A DNA stretch of 64,000 nt from Leucobacter denitrificans. Lineage in GTDB: Bacteria > Actinomycetota > Actinomycetes > Actinomycetales > Microbacteriaceae. This document shows, piece after piece, positions 18,569 to 27,115 of the stretch; within the stretch, counting starts at the first letter, position 1; each line of letters starts with the position of its first letter. The stretch is taken from positions 1,922,001 to 1,986,000 of the forward strand of contig NZ_CP060716.1 of NCBI RefSeq assembly GCF_014396385.1, written 5' to 3'. Position numbers and translations under genes: made by a program. Below the pieces are notes generated by a model. It saw only the letters and a program-made list of their open reading frames with translations. It was not told the DNA's origin and searched no databases.

Positions 18569-18689
18569 ATTGCCACTTGTAATGCAGGAATCCACATTTA
18601 GCGTCAGGCGAAGTGTGGGCATCAGGCGAACGCTCAGTGCGAAATCGTTCGTATGGTGCTCCATTTTCGCCTGACGCTGAGTGGCAAAT
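18569..18689. repeat. Nested inverted repeat between the LysR gene and the ABC exporter
   Basis: GCGTCAGGCGAA (18601-18612) is repeated exactly in inverse orientation at 18666-18677. An outer pair, ATTGCCACT (18569-18577) and AGTGGCAAAT (18680-18689), is inverted too. A third partial direct copy, ATCAGGCGAAC, lies at 18621-18631. The two flanking genes converge here, so it may act as a bidirectional terminator, or be the remnant of a small mobile repeat. Confidence 0.6.
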
Positions 18690-18695
18690 AGGCGC

Positions 18696-20654
18696 TCAGT
18701 CTTTGGGAACGAGGAGCTGGTGCTGCGCGAGCTCCCGGTACAGCGGCACCGACTCGACGAGCTCGGAGTGTGTACCCTCGCCGACCACGCGGCCATCGTC
18801 AATGACGACGATCTTGTCTGAGTCGACCACCGTCGACAGCCGGTGCGCGATCACGATGAGCGTGCGGCCAGTCGCGACCGAGTCGAGCGCCTCGCGCATG
18901 AGCCGTTCGTTGACGCCGTCGAGTGACGCGGTCGATTCGTCGAGCAGCAGGATCGGGGGAGCAGTTAACAGCGCACGCGCTATCGCCAGGCGCTGCTTTT
19001 CTCCACCCGAGAGCATGATGCCGTTCTCACCGACCTGCGCGTCGAGGCCGCTGTTTGGGTTTGTGCTCTCGGATCCGCTGCTCGGTGATGGCACGCCATC
19101 AGAAAGCGAGGCACTATCCGCCCGGGCTGATCGGTCGAGCAACCCGCCGAGGTTCACGGCCCGAAGCACGCGCTCGCAAGCCGCGTCGCTTGCCTCGGGT
19201 GAGGCGAGCAGCAGGTTCTCGCGCAGAGTTCCAGCGAGCACCGGCGCGTCTTGTTCGACGTAGCCGAACTGGCCGCGTAATTCTGCACGATCGAGGGTGC
19301 GCAGGTCGGCGCCATAGAGCTCGATCGCGCCTGAGTCGGGGTCGTAGAAGCGCTCGATGAGGCCGAGAACGGTCGATTTGCCAGCGCCAGACGGCCCAAC
19401 GAGCGCGACTCGGGACCCGCGCGGCACGTCGAATGAGACACCGTGCAGAACGGGCGTTTCGACGATCGGAGCGGGCGCGGCCTCCGCATCGCGACGGCTA
19501 CCGCGGCCAGACCCGCGCACGAGCTCGCGCGCGTCTACGCGGTCGGGGGCGGCTGAGCGGTATGAAAAATGCACATCGGTGAAGCGGATCGCTGGGGCTT
19601 GATCCACCGTGACGTCAGCGAGCGGAATGATCGTGCCTGACGGCGATAGCTCGCGGTCTCGCTCAGTCTCGGTGGGCAGCGAGTCGATCTCTTGAATGCG
19701 GCCGAGCGCGCCGAGCGCCTGGTTCACCGCGGAGATCGCGCCGAAGGCCTGGCCGAGCGGCATGATCATCATGAAGAGGAAGATGATGAAGGTGACGAGT
19801 TGGGCGATCGAAATTGCACCTGACGCCACGCGGAACCCGCCGAAGCCGAGCACCGCGAGCATAGACACCTGCAGCGCGATGAACGACACTGGCACGATGA
19901 GCGCCGAGATGCGTGCGACGCGCACTCCGAACTCGTATGCTTCTTCGGCCTCAGACTCGATTGATTTGCGCTCACGCTCGGCAGCGCCCGCTGAGCGGAT
20001 CGTGCGCATCGAGCTGATTGCGCGGTCGACCGCGGCAGCAAGGTCACCAACCTTCTCTTGTGACCGGGCGACTGCGGGGCGAATGCGGGCTGACAGACCA
20101 ACCACGACGACGAGCGACACGAGGATGATCGCGAAGGTGATGAGGAAGAGGAACGGGTCGATGACGAGCATGCCGATGAGCGCGCCGAGGAACAACAGGA
20201 TTCCCCCGACCGCCTCGACCAGACCCTGCGTGAGCACAGCGCGGAGCAGCGTCGTATCTGAGCCCACGCGCGAGACCAGATCTCCTGTGCGGCGGCGGTC
20301 GAACTCCGAGATGGGCAGATGCAGGATCTTCGCGATGAGTCGGCGCCTTGAGCTCAGCACGACACTCTCGCCCATGCGCTGCAGCAGGTAGTGCTGGTAG
20401 CTGTTGATGAGCGCGCTGAGCAGCACGATCACGACGAGCGCGCCGACGAGCCACCCGAGCGGAAGCGACTGCTGCACGCGCTCAATGACCTGACCGACCA
20501 GCAGTGGCTGGGTGAGTGAAACGAGCGCACCGACGAGGCTGAGCGCAATGATGAACGCGAGTTTGCCCCGCTGTTCAAACAGGTACGGGAGCAGCTGACC
20601 GAGTGTCGCCCGAGGACCCCTGGAGCGGCGCTTTGGCGATGCGGGTTTTGGCAC
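18696..20654 (-). CDS. ABC exporter, fused membrane and ATPase domains
   Basis: Half-transporter of 652 residues starting at GTG 20654, expected to dimerise. Residues ~30-320 hold six membrane segments of the type I exporter fold; the ATPase domain follows with Walker A ALVGPSGAGKST, signature MLSGGEKQRLAIARALL and Walker B ILLLDESTASLD. Two hydrophilic insertions are unusual: an Arg/Gly/Ala-rich stretch before Walker A (about residues 372-398) and a Ser-rich stretch (about 531-558) just before the signature motif. The substrate is unknown; family members export lipids, peptides or drugs. It stands alone between convergent genes. Confidence 0.9.
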   Translation of the reverse strand: MPKPASPKRRSRGPRATLGQLLPYLFEQRGKLAFIIALSLVGALVSLTQPLLVGQVIERVQQSLPLGWLVGALVVIVLLSALINSYQHYLLQRMGESVVLSSRRRLIAKILHLPISEFDRRRTGDLVSRVGSDTTLLRAVLTQGLVEAVGGILLFLGALIGMLVIDPFLFLITFAIILVSLVVVVGLSARIRPAVARSQEKVGDLAAAVDRAISSMRTIRSAGAAERERKSIESEAEEAYEFGVRVARISALIVPVSFIALQVSMLAVLGFGGFRVASGAISIAQLVTFIIFLFMMIMPLGQAFGAISAVNQALGALGRIQEIDSLPTETERDRELSPSGTIIPLADVTVDQAPAIRFTDVHFSYRSAAPDRVDARELVRGSGRGSRRDAEAAPAPIVETPVLHGVSFDVPRGSRVALVGPSGAGKSTVLGLIERFYDPDSGAIELYGADLRTLDRAELRGQFGYVEQDAPVLAGTLRENLLLASPEASDAACERVLRAVNLGGLLDRSARADSASLSDGVPSPSSGSESTNPNSGLDAQVGENGIMLSGGEKQRLAIARALLTAPPILLLDESTASLDGVNERLMREALDSVATGRTLIVIAHRLSTVVDSDKIVVIDDGRVVGEGTHSELVESVPLYRELAQHQLLVPKD

Positions 20655-20729
20655 GAAATTACTGTACCGAGAGCCGTTGCGCGATCCCTGTGAGGGGTCA
20701 GGCGCTCGGGCGCTCAGCCAGGTGCGCGG

Positions 20730-21218
20730 TTACGCGGTGAGGTCTCGCATCTGGATCGCGAGATGCAGCGCAGCCTCAGCGGCCTCGCGGCCCTTCGACT
20801 CCGGAGACCCCTCGAGGCCCGCGCGATCAAGGGCCTGCTGCTCGTCGTCGGTGGTGAGTACACCAAAGCCGACCGGCTTGCCCGCATCGAGCTGTACCCG
20901 CGTCAGCCCATCTGTGACCGCGCTCGCGATGTACTCGAAGTGTGGAGTGCCGCCCCTGATGATCACTCCGAGGCACACCGCAACATCAAAGCCGCCGCCA
21001 CCCGCATCGCGCGAGGCGAGGGCCTTTTGCGCGAGTGCGGGCAGTTCGAAGGCGCCCGCTACGCGGAGCAGCGCGTGATCCGCCCCCGCCTCGGTGACGG
21101 TTTCGACGGCGCCCGCAACAAGCCCGTCCATGACCTGTGTGTGCCAGCTGCCTGCGATGATTGCGACCTTAAGCCCGGCCGCGTTGACTGAGAGGTTGGG
21201 TGCTCCAGCTCCACTCAT
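20730..21218 (-). CDS. ribH: 6,7-dimethyl-8-ribityllumazine synthase RibH
   Basis: Penultimate enzyme of riboflavin synthesis, condensing the ribityl pyrimidine with 3,4-dihydroxy-2-butanone 4-phosphate; 162 residues, usual length. The motifs [29 protein letters not shown] and [20 protein letters not shown] are present, the last carrying the catalytic His region. It is the last gene of the rib operon, about 70 bases after ribBA. Confidence 0.95.
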   Translation of the reverse strand: MSGAGAPNLSVNAAGLKVAIIAGSWHTQVMDGLVAGAVETVTEAGADHALLRVAGAFELPALAQKALASRDAGGGGFDVAVCLGVIIRGGTPHFEYIASAVTDGLTRVQLDAGKPVGFGVLTTDDEQQALDRAGLEGSPESKGREAAEAALHLAIQMRDLTA

Positions 21219-21290
21219 GTGTGTACTCCTTGAAGGTCTAAGTGTTTGATCGCGCCGCTCGTGGGCGTGCGCAGTGTGTGGAAGGCGCAG

Positions 21291-22559
21291 TTAGAAGTCG
21301 CCAGCGGGCAGGTCGTGGCCCATGCGGTCACGCTTCACCTTGAGGTACCCGCGGTTTTCGTCGGTGATGCCGACGAAGAGGGGCACGCGGTCGCGCACGC
21401 TCAAGCCATGGGCTTCGAGCTGGGTGACCTTGTCGGGGTTGTTCGTGAGCAGGCGCACCTCGTTGATTCCGAGGTCATGCAGAATGCTCGCCGCGGCGGT
21501 GTAATCGCGGGCGTCTCCCGGAAAGCCGAGCGCGAGGTTTGCGTCGAGCGTGTCGACGCCCTGATCCTGTAACTGGTAGGCGCGCAGCTTGTTTGCGAGA
21601 CCGATGCCGCGACCCTCATGCCCGCGAAGGTATACGATCACGCCGCCGCGCTCGTGAATGAGATCCATCGCTGCGTCGAGCTGCGGGCCACACTCGCACT
21701 TGAGCGAGCCAAATGCCTCACCGGTGATGCACTCTGAGTGCACGCGCACGAGCGCGCCCTCGCCTGGCATCTCCCCATCTGGTGTGCGGGCGACGAGCGC
21801 GAGGTGATCCACACCTGCGCGACGATCGCGGTATGCGAGCGCACGGAACTCGCCGTGCTCGGTCGGGAGCACGGCGTCGGCGCGCAGCGTAACTCGGCGC
21901 GGCTGTGGGCCGCTCGCGGGAGCACCCTCGGGGTCGTGCTCATTCAGGTACTCAATGAGCTGCGCAATAGTGATGACGGGAACGTCTTCTTCCTCACCGA
22001 GTTCGATGAGCTCTGGGAGCCGCATCATTTCGCCGTCGTTTGCGACAATCTCGGCGATGACCGCAACGAGCGGAAGACCCGCGAGTCGCATGAGCTCGAC
22101 GCCCGCCTCGGTGTGGCCGTCGCGCACGCGCACCCCGCCATCCATCGCGCGCAGCGGGAGGATGTGCCCCGGGCGGTTGACGTCGGCGGGAACCGAGTTG
22201 GGGTTCGCGAGCGTGCGCACCGTGGTTGCGCGGTCGCTCGCGCTGATGCCGGTCGTCACGCCGTGCGCAGCGTCAACGGTCACGGTGTATGCCGTGCCGC
22301 GTACATCTTCGTTGCGCTCGACCATCATCGGGAGGTCAAGCTGATCGGCTACCTCGTTCGACATCGGTGCACACAGCAGGCCCGACGAGCGTCGCACGGT
22401 CCATGCGATCCAGTCTGGAGTTGCGAGTGCGGCCGAAAGAATTACATCGCCTTCATTTTCGCGATCTTCGTCGTCGGCGACGATAACCGGCCTGCCTGCC
22501 TTGATTGCCTCGATCGCATCGTCAATGGTTGAGATGCCGGGCGTGCGTGGAGTACTCAT
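21291..22559 (-). CDS. ribBA: Bifunctional RibBA: DHBP synthase / GTP cyclohydrolase II
   Basis: Supplies both riboflavin precursors; 422 residues. The N-terminal RibB domain (1-~205) shows VIVADDEDRENEGDVI and the Mg-binding GHTEAGVELMRLAG. The C-terminal RibA domain has the zinc cysteines in SECITGEAFGSLKCECGPQ and the catalytic stretch YLRGHEGRGIGLANKLRAYQ. Both active sites look intact. It sits between ribE and ribH in the riboswitch-controlled operon. Confidence 0.96.
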   Translation of the reverse strand: MSTPRTPGISTIDDAIEAIKAGRPVIVADDEDRENEGDVILSAALATPDWIAWTVRRSSGLLCAPMSNEVADQLDLPMMVERNEDVRGTAYTVTVDAAHGVTTGISASDRATTVRTLANPNSVPADVNRPGHILPLRAMDGGVRVRDGHTEAGVELMRLAGLPLVAVIAEIVANDGEMMRLPELIELGEEEDVPVITIAQLIEYLNEHDPEGAPASGPQPRRVTLRADAVLPTEHGEFRALAYRDRRAGVDHLALVARTPDGEMPGEGALVRVHSECITGEAFGSLKCECGPQLDAAMDLIHERGGVIVYLRGHEGRGIGLANKLRAYQLQDQGVDTLDANLALGFPGDARDYTAAASILHDLGINEVRLLTNNPDKVTQLEAHGLSVRDRVPLFVGITDENRGYLKVKRDRMGHDLPAGDF

Positions 22560-22614
22560 GCGGATGTCCTTTTGGTGATTACAGAGAGTCTAGGAGGTTT
22601 CTATAGGCCGGTTG

Positions 22615-23250
22615 TTACGCGCTGCCATCGGGCGTAAAGCTCAGCATGCGTTTCACGTGGCGGGCGATGATGTCGGTCTCAACGTTCACCCGATCTCCGG
22701 GTGCAAGCGCCCCGAGCGTGGTGGCCTCAAGTGTTTCGGGGATCAGCGAAACTTCGAACCACTGCTCGGGCTCAGACGCGTCAGAAATGTTCGACACGGT
22801 GAGCGAGGTGCCCGAGAGAGTGATTGACCCCTTGTCAACGAGCATCGGGGCAAGCTCGCGCGAAATTGAGAAGCGCAGCGTGCGCCAGGCGTCGCCGGGC
22901 GTGACCGTGAGCAACGTCGCAGTGCCGTCGACGTGGCCCTGCACGATGTGCCCGCCGAGCCTGCTATCGATGCGCGCAGCCCGCTCGAGATTCACGCGGC
23001 TGCCTCGCTGCAGTTCGCCGATTGTCGACATGTGGATCGTCTGAGCCATCACATCCGCAGTGAATGTGCCGCGCCCGAGCTCGTCATCGCCGAGCTCAAC
23101 GACGGTGAGACACACGCCCGACACCGCGATCGAGGCACCGTGCACGGCGTCGCTCGTCACGTGCGGTCCCGCGATCGTGATCCGCAACGAATCGGAGATG
23201 TGCTCGACCGAGAGCACCTCGCCGATCTCTTCGATGAGTCCTGTGAACAT
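22615..23250 (-). CDS. ribE: Riboflavin synthase alpha subunit RibE
   Basis: Catalyses the dismutation of two lumazine molecules to riboflavin; 211 residues. The internal duplication of the family is visible: MFTGLIEEIGEV with GVCLTV in the first barrel, GHIVQGHVDGTATLL at the start of the second, and LSGTSLTVSNI as the second copy of the ligand motif. The start codon shares a base region with the upstream reductase gene stop, consistent with one operon. Confidence 0.95.
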   Translation of the reverse strand: MFTGLIEEIGEVLSVEHISDSLRITIAGPHVTSDAVHGASIAVSGVCLTVVELGDDELGRGTFTADVMAQTIHMSTIGELQRGSRVNLERAARIDSRLGGHIVQGHVDGTATLLTVTPGDAWRTLRFSISRELAPMLVDKGSITLSGTSLTVSNISDASEPEQWFEVSLIPETLEATTLGALAPGDRVNVETDIIARHVKRMLSFTPDGSA

Positions 23251-23903
23251 TAGCGTTCCTCCTTTGGTACGACTGTTGTCGCTCGGATGAGCAGGTCGGC
23301 CCCGAGCTGCAGGGTTTCGGTCACGTGTAGGCGCCTGATGTCGGCGATGCTGTTCGCGCCAATGTCATTAAGGGCGAGCCGCGGGCCGCCGAGCAGCGCG
23401 GGGGCCACATAGACAAGCACCTCGTCGACGAGCCCGGCGCGAATGAGCGCACTCACAATCGTGGGGCCGCCCTCGACGAAGACGCTGTGGATCCCGAGTG
23501 CTTTCAAATGCTCGAGGTCTGCGGCGAGATCGTCGCCAGTAAGGCGAATCGGTTCGGCTACTGGTGTTCCAGACGTGCCGAGCGGGTGACCGAGCCTTGG
23601 GTGTTCGAGCAGCTTCGCGCCGCTGGGAATCTCGCGGCGCCCCACCACAACCGGCACGGGTTGCTCTTGGGATGGGACGAGGAGTTCGCCTGCGGGCGTG
23701 CGTGCGGTGAGCGACGGGTCGTCTGCGAGCACGGTGCCGGTTCCGACGAGGATCGCATCGGCTGCCGCCCGCCGCCGATGCACATCTGCGCGCGCCTCGG
23801 CTCCGGTGATCCACTGGCTCGACCCGTCGGCCGCTGCCGCGCGACCATCGAGAGTCTGCGCCCACTTCGCCGTAATGAAGGGCCTGTTGGGTGCGCTCGT
23901 CAT
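23250..23903 (-). CDS. ribD: RibD-type reductase domain as a separate protein
   Basis: 5-amino-6-(5-phosphoribosylamino)uracil reductase domain of 217 residues. The start region FITAKWAQTLDGRAAAADGSSQWITG and DAILVGTGTVLADDPSLTAR are typical of the C-terminal half of RibD; VFVEGGPTIVSALIRAGLVDE is the dihydrofolate-reductase-like end. In most bacteria this domain is fused to the deaminase; here its ATG overlaps the deaminase stop by four bases. Either the genes are naturally split and coupled, or one base is missing near the Gly-rich junction and a single RibD is encoded. Confidence 0.88.
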   Translation of the reverse strand: MTSAPNRPFITAKWAQTLDGRAAAADGSSQWITGAEARADVHRRRAAADAILVGTGTVLADDPSLTARTPAGELLVPSQEQPVPVVVGRREIPSGAKLLEHPRLGHPLGTSGTPVAEPIRLTGDDLAADLEHLKALGIHSVFVEGGPTIVSALIRAGLVDEVLVYVAPALLGGPRLALNDIGANSIADIRRLHVTETLQLGADLLIRATTVVPKEER

Positions 23904-24418
23904 GATCCGCCACCGCCCGTCGAACCGGCCGATGACCCTGCTCGCGCGTTGGCTGCGCTGCGTTCAACCCAGGATGCAAGCAGTGCCCGGGCCTCCTCCT
24001 CAAGCACGCCACCCACCGCCGGGATTCCTGCGGCTCGCAGCGTCGAGGCACCGCCCGCTGATTCCTGGCCCGGATCCGCCATGCCGTACACAACCTCGGC
24101 GAACCCCGCAGCGGAGAGTGCCTGTGCGCATGGGCCAGTGCGGCCCTGGTGATTGCAGGGTTCGAGCGTTACCACGACAGTGAGTCGGCGGGCTTCGGCG
24201 AGGTGCTCGTCGGACAGATGCTGCATCGCCGCGATCTCGGCGTGCGGGGTTCCCGCGCCTTCATGCCAGCCCTCGGCTACGAATTCGCCCTGGGGGCCGA
24301 GAATGACGCAGCCCACCTGGGGATTCACGTCGGTACTTGGGCCCCGCTCAGCAAGCGTGAGCGCGCGGCGCATGGCCGACTCAATCACCTCTGGTGAGAG
24401 TGTGCGCGACACGGGCAT
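23900..24418 (-). CDS. ribD: RibD-type deaminase domain as a separate protein
   Basis: Diaminohydroxyphosphoribosylamino-pyrimidine deaminase of 172 residues, first gene of the rib operon. The zinc-binding deaminase motif is present as GTPHAEIAAM and TLEPCNHQGRTGPCAQA, matching the HAE ... PCxxxGxxxxC pattern of RibD. I chose ATG 24418 (MPVSRTLSP) over a longer open frame. The C-terminal tail after the domain is low complexity, Ala/Ser then Gly, ending at the overlap with the reductase gene. Confidence 0.88.
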   Translation of the reverse strand: MPVSRTLSPEVIESAMRRALTLAERGPSTDVNPQVGCVILGPQGEFVAEGWHEGAGTPHAEIAAMQHLSDEHLAEARRLTVVVTLEPCNHQGRTGPCAQALSAAGFAEVVYGMADPGQESAGGASTLRAAGIPAVGGVLEEEARALLASWVERSAANARAGSSAGSTGGGGS

Positions 24419-24482
24419 TCTTGCTCCCTTAACGGGTACCCGGGGGCGGGTGCACGACACGTATGGCGCGAACCCGCGTTCC

Positions 24483-24612
24483 TCACATCCGGACTTGTGC
24501 GCTCACTTTCGCTTGCACATCACCGTCGGTACCGGAATTTCACCGGTTCAACCCCGCGGGTGCGGGGGTCGCGGACTCTCACCGCCGGTTCGGATTTTCA
24601 CCGACCCCGGAA
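24483..24612 (-). promoter_or_regulatory. FMN riboswitch (RFN element)
   Basis: On the minus strand the leader of the rib operon reads GGGGTCGGTGAAAATCCG, then CCGGCGGTGAGAGTCCGCGACCC, AACCGGTGAAATTCCGGTACC, GACGGTGA and AGTCCGGATG, in the conserved order of the RFN element. FMN binding would be expected to close the operon down, in actinobacteria usually by hiding the ribosome binding site of the first gene. It begins about 190 bases upstream of the deaminase start. Confidence 0.95.
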
Positions 24613-24688
24613 CACGTAATCAGCATACCCCCATGAGCCGCGGGCCTGCTCGCTAGAGTGCGAGCGTTCGCGGTGGGCGGATCGGAGC

Positions 24689-25696
24689 CTAGCGGCGGAG
24701 GATGCCGAGCGCGTCGTAGACCTCGGCAAGCTTGCGCTGAGCAATCTCGTTTGCCCGGTCGGCCCCGCGAGCGAGCAGGCGGTCGAGCTCCGCGGGATCC
24801 GCCATTAACTCTTCTGTGCGCTCGCGCACGGGCGTGAGTGTCTCATCGACTACCTCGGCGACGGCCTGCTTGAGGTGGCCGTAACCCTTGCCCTCGAACT
24901 CTGCCTCGATCGAGTCGAGAGTGCGCTCGCCGAGTACCGACAGAATCGTCATGAGGTTCGAGACGCCCGGCTTCGCCTCGCGGTCGAAGCGGATCTCAGC
25001 ACCGTCGTCGGTGACCGCCCGCATGATCTTCTTCTTGGTCACATTTGCTGGATCGAGAACCTTGATAAGGCCTGCCTCGGACTCCGCCGATTTCGACATC
25101 TTCGCCGTTGGGTTCTGCAGGTCGTAAATCTTCGCGACAGTCTTGGGGATCTGCGCCTGGGGGAGTACGAAGGTCTTGCCGAAGCGCGAGTTAAATCGTG
25201 TCGCGAGGTCGCGGGTCAACTCAACGTGCTGGCGCTGGTCCTCGCCCACCGGAACGAAGGCGGCGTCGTAGAGCAGGATGTCTGCGGCCATGAGCATCGG
25301 GTAGGTGAACAGCCCAACGTTTGCAGCGTCGATACCACCCTTTTGTGATTTGTCTTTGAACTGCGTCATGCGGCTCGCCTCACCGAAACCGGTGATGGTG
25401 TTGAGCACCCATGCGAGCTCGGTGTGAGCGGGCACGTGCGACTGCACGAACAGCGTCGACTTCTCGGGGTCGATGCCGCCCGCGATGTACTGTGCGGCGG
25501 TGCGGCGGGTGCGCTCGGCGAGATCGCCCTCGCCCTGCGCCGACGTGAGCGCGTGCAGGTTCACAACGCAGTAGATCGCGTCGTAGTCTTCTTGCATCTT
25601 CGTCCACTGGGTGAGCGCCCCAATGTAGTTGCCGAGTTGGAGGGAATCGCTCGAGGGCTGCATTCCAGAAAAAATGACAGGCTTAGGTTCGCTCAT
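24689..25696 (-). CDS. trpS: Tryptophanyl-tRNA synthetase
   Basis: Class I aminoacyl-tRNA synthetase of 335 residues, the usual TrpS length, starting at ATG 25696 with GGTGA just upstream. A longer open frame to 26137 only reads xthA out of frame. The HIGH-like site is SDSLQLGNYIGAL near the N-terminus, the KMSKS loop reads AKMSKSAES, and DILLYDAAFVPVGEDQRQHVELTRD is the conserved tryptophan-pocket region. It follows xthA by 13 bases. Confidence 0.96.
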   Translation of the reverse strand: MSEPKPVIFSGMQPSSDSLQLGNYIGALTQWTKMQEDYDAIYCVVNLHALTSAQGEGDLAERTRRTAAQYIAGGIDPEKSTLFVQSHVPAHTELAWVLNTITGFGEASRMTQFKDKSQKGGIDAANVGLFTYPMLMAADILLYDAAFVPVGEDQRQHVELTRDLATRFNSRFGKTFVLPQAQIPKTVAKIYDLQNPTAKMSKSAESEAGLIKVLDPANVTKKKIMRAVTDDGAEIRFDREAKPGVSNLMTILSVLGERTLDSIEAEFEGKGYGHLKQAVAEVVDETLTPVRERTEELMADPAELDRLLARGADRANEIAQRKLAEVYDALGILRR

Positions 25697-25709
25697 GATG
25701 CTCACCATT

Positions 25710-26570
25710 CTAGATGCGGTAGTCGACCACGACGGGCGCGTGATCCGACCAGCGAGTGTCGTACGAGGGTGCGCGGTCAATGCGGTAGTCGACCACCCGC
25801 TCGCCGAGCGCAGGGGTGACCACGTGGTAGTCGATGCGCCACCCGGTGTCGTTGTCGAATGCCTGACCGCGGTTCGACCACCAGGTGTACGGGCCTTCAA
25901 CCTCGCCTGCAAAGGTGCGGCCCACGTCGATCCACCCGTGGCCCGGCCCCTCTGAACCGTCGACGCCGGTGATGAGCTCGCCGCGAGCCCCAAAATAGCG
26001 GTCAAAGAAGGCGCGTTCGCGCGGAAGGAACCCAGACTTTTTGCGGTTGCCGCGCCAGTTCTTGATGTCGAGTTCGCGGTGACCAACGTTGAAGTCGCCG
26101 ACGATCGCTGCGAACTCGCGCGTGTCGGAAAGCTCATTCATGCGCTCGCCCATGGCCTCGAGAAACGCCCATTTCGCCTCTTGGCGGGGCGTCTCGGCCT
26201 CACCCGAATGGGTGTAATTGCTCACGACTGTGAGCTGCGAATCTCCGAACTCAAATTCGGCCTCGAGCCAGCGCCCCGAGGACTGCACTTGCTCCTGCGC
26301 GTCGAGGCCCCCGAGGCCAACTCGGTGCGACAGCGAAGGCACTCGGCTCGCAATCGCGACACCCGCACGGCCCTTGATTTCACAGGGATCGTGGAGCCAA
26401 TGCCACCCCGCGCTACCCAGGAACTCTTCGAGGTGTTCGTCTTGCGCTCGCACCTCTTGCATTGCGAGCACATCGACGTCTCGAGCGGCCAGCCAGTCAC
26501 CCATTCCTTTGCGGAATGCAGCACGAATACCGTTGACGTTTACCGATGCGACACGAAGTGAGTTTGCCAT
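25710..26570 (-). CDS. xthA: Exodeoxyribonuclease III (AP endonuclease)
   Basis: DNA-repair exonuclease/AP endonuclease of 286 residues. The metal-binding motifs of the exonuclease-endonuclease-phosphatase family are present: SVNVNGIRAAFRKGM, the Glu of MQEVRAQ, IVGDFNVGHRELDIKNW, IDYHVV and the final WSDHAPVVVDYRI. It acts on abasic sites and 3'-blocked ends. It shares a transcript with trpS and diverges from whiB2. Confidence 0.94.
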   Translation of the reverse strand: MANSLRVASVNVNGIRAAFRKGMGDWLAARDVDVLAMQEVRAQDEHLEEFLGSAGWHWLHDPCEIKGRAGVAIASRVPSLSHRVGLGGLDAQEQVQSSGRWLEAEFEFGDSQLTVVSNYTHSGEAETPRQEAKWAFLEAMGERMNELSDTREFAAIVGDFNVGHRELDIKNWRGNRKKSGFLPRERAFFDRYFGARGELITGVDGSEGPGHGWIDVGRTFAGEVEGPYTWWSNRGQAFDNDTGWRIDYHVVTPALGERVVDYRIDRAPSYDTRWSDHAPVVVDYRI

Positions 26571-26609
26571 GCGTTCTAGCTTAGAGGTGCGACACGCGAC
26601 ACACCGCTG

Positions 26610-26632
26610 ACCCTCAATTAGTGGTTGAGGGT
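26610..26632. promoter_or_regulatory. Inverted repeat in the xthA-whiB2 divergent region
   Basis: ACCCTCAA and TTGAGGGT form a perfect 8-bp dyad with a 7-base centre, upstream of the whiB2 promoter. It could be an operator. A terminator role is unlikely because both flanking genes are transcribed away from it. Confidence 0.4.
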
Positions 26633-26646
26633 TTAAAATCCTCGGC

Positions 26647-26676
26647 TTGACACGAGGGGAATGACAAGGGTGTAAT
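26647..26676 (+). promoter_or_regulatory. Predicted sigma-70-type promoter of whiB2
   Basis: TTGACA at 26647-26652 and TGTAAT at 26671-26676 are separated by 18 bases, close to the housekeeping consensus. The whiB2 start codon lies about 60 bases downstream. Confidence 0.55.
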
Positions 26677-26737
26677 TATTCGAGAAAGACGGCGTGGCTA
26701 CATTACTTGCAGGCACATTCAGGCGAAGGGAGCGGAA

Positions 26738-27052
26738 ATGGATCACAGTTCAGGCTCCGCGGTTCCCAGTAACTGGTTCGTCGATCCCGTATTCCTCGGA
26801 ACACCTGGCATTCGCCAGTCCGAGGAAGACGAGATTCTCAGTTGGCAGGCTGATGCGCTTTGCGCGCAGACTGACCCTGAGGCGTTCTTCCCCGAAAAGG
26901 GTGGATCGACTCGTGAAGCGAAGCGCATCTGCGAGACGTGTGAGGTGCGCAGTGAGTGCCTCGAGTACGCTCTCGAGAACGATGAGCGCTTCGGTATTTG
27001 GGGCGGGCTTTCCGAGCGTGAACGCCGCAAGCTCCGCCGCGAAGCGGGCTGA
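26738..27052 (+). CDS. whiB2: WhiB-family iron-sulfur transcription factor (WhiB2/WhmD type)
   Basis: Small [4Fe-4S] redox-sensing regulator of 104 residues. The four cluster ligands are Cys42, Cys65, Cys68 and Cys74 (C ... CETC ... C), followed by the GIWGG turn at 86-90 and a basic C-terminal helix (SERERRKLRREAG) for DNA contact. The start follows GAAGGGAG. Position next to the glycosyltransferase, metallopeptidase-like and mtrAB genes matches mycobacterial whiB2, which is needed for cell division and septation; the assignment to that subgroup rests on synteny. Confidence 0.93.
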   Translation: MDHSSGSAVPSNWFVDPVFLGTPGIRQSEEDEILSWQADALCAQTDPEAFFPEKGGSTREAKRICETCEVRSECLEYALENDERFGIWGGLSERERRKLRREAG

Positions 27053-27115
27053 CCTTCACGTTGCACGGCATGGCGACCGCAAGTTGTCGGTGGCCCTCTC
27101 TAGACTGACGGCGTT

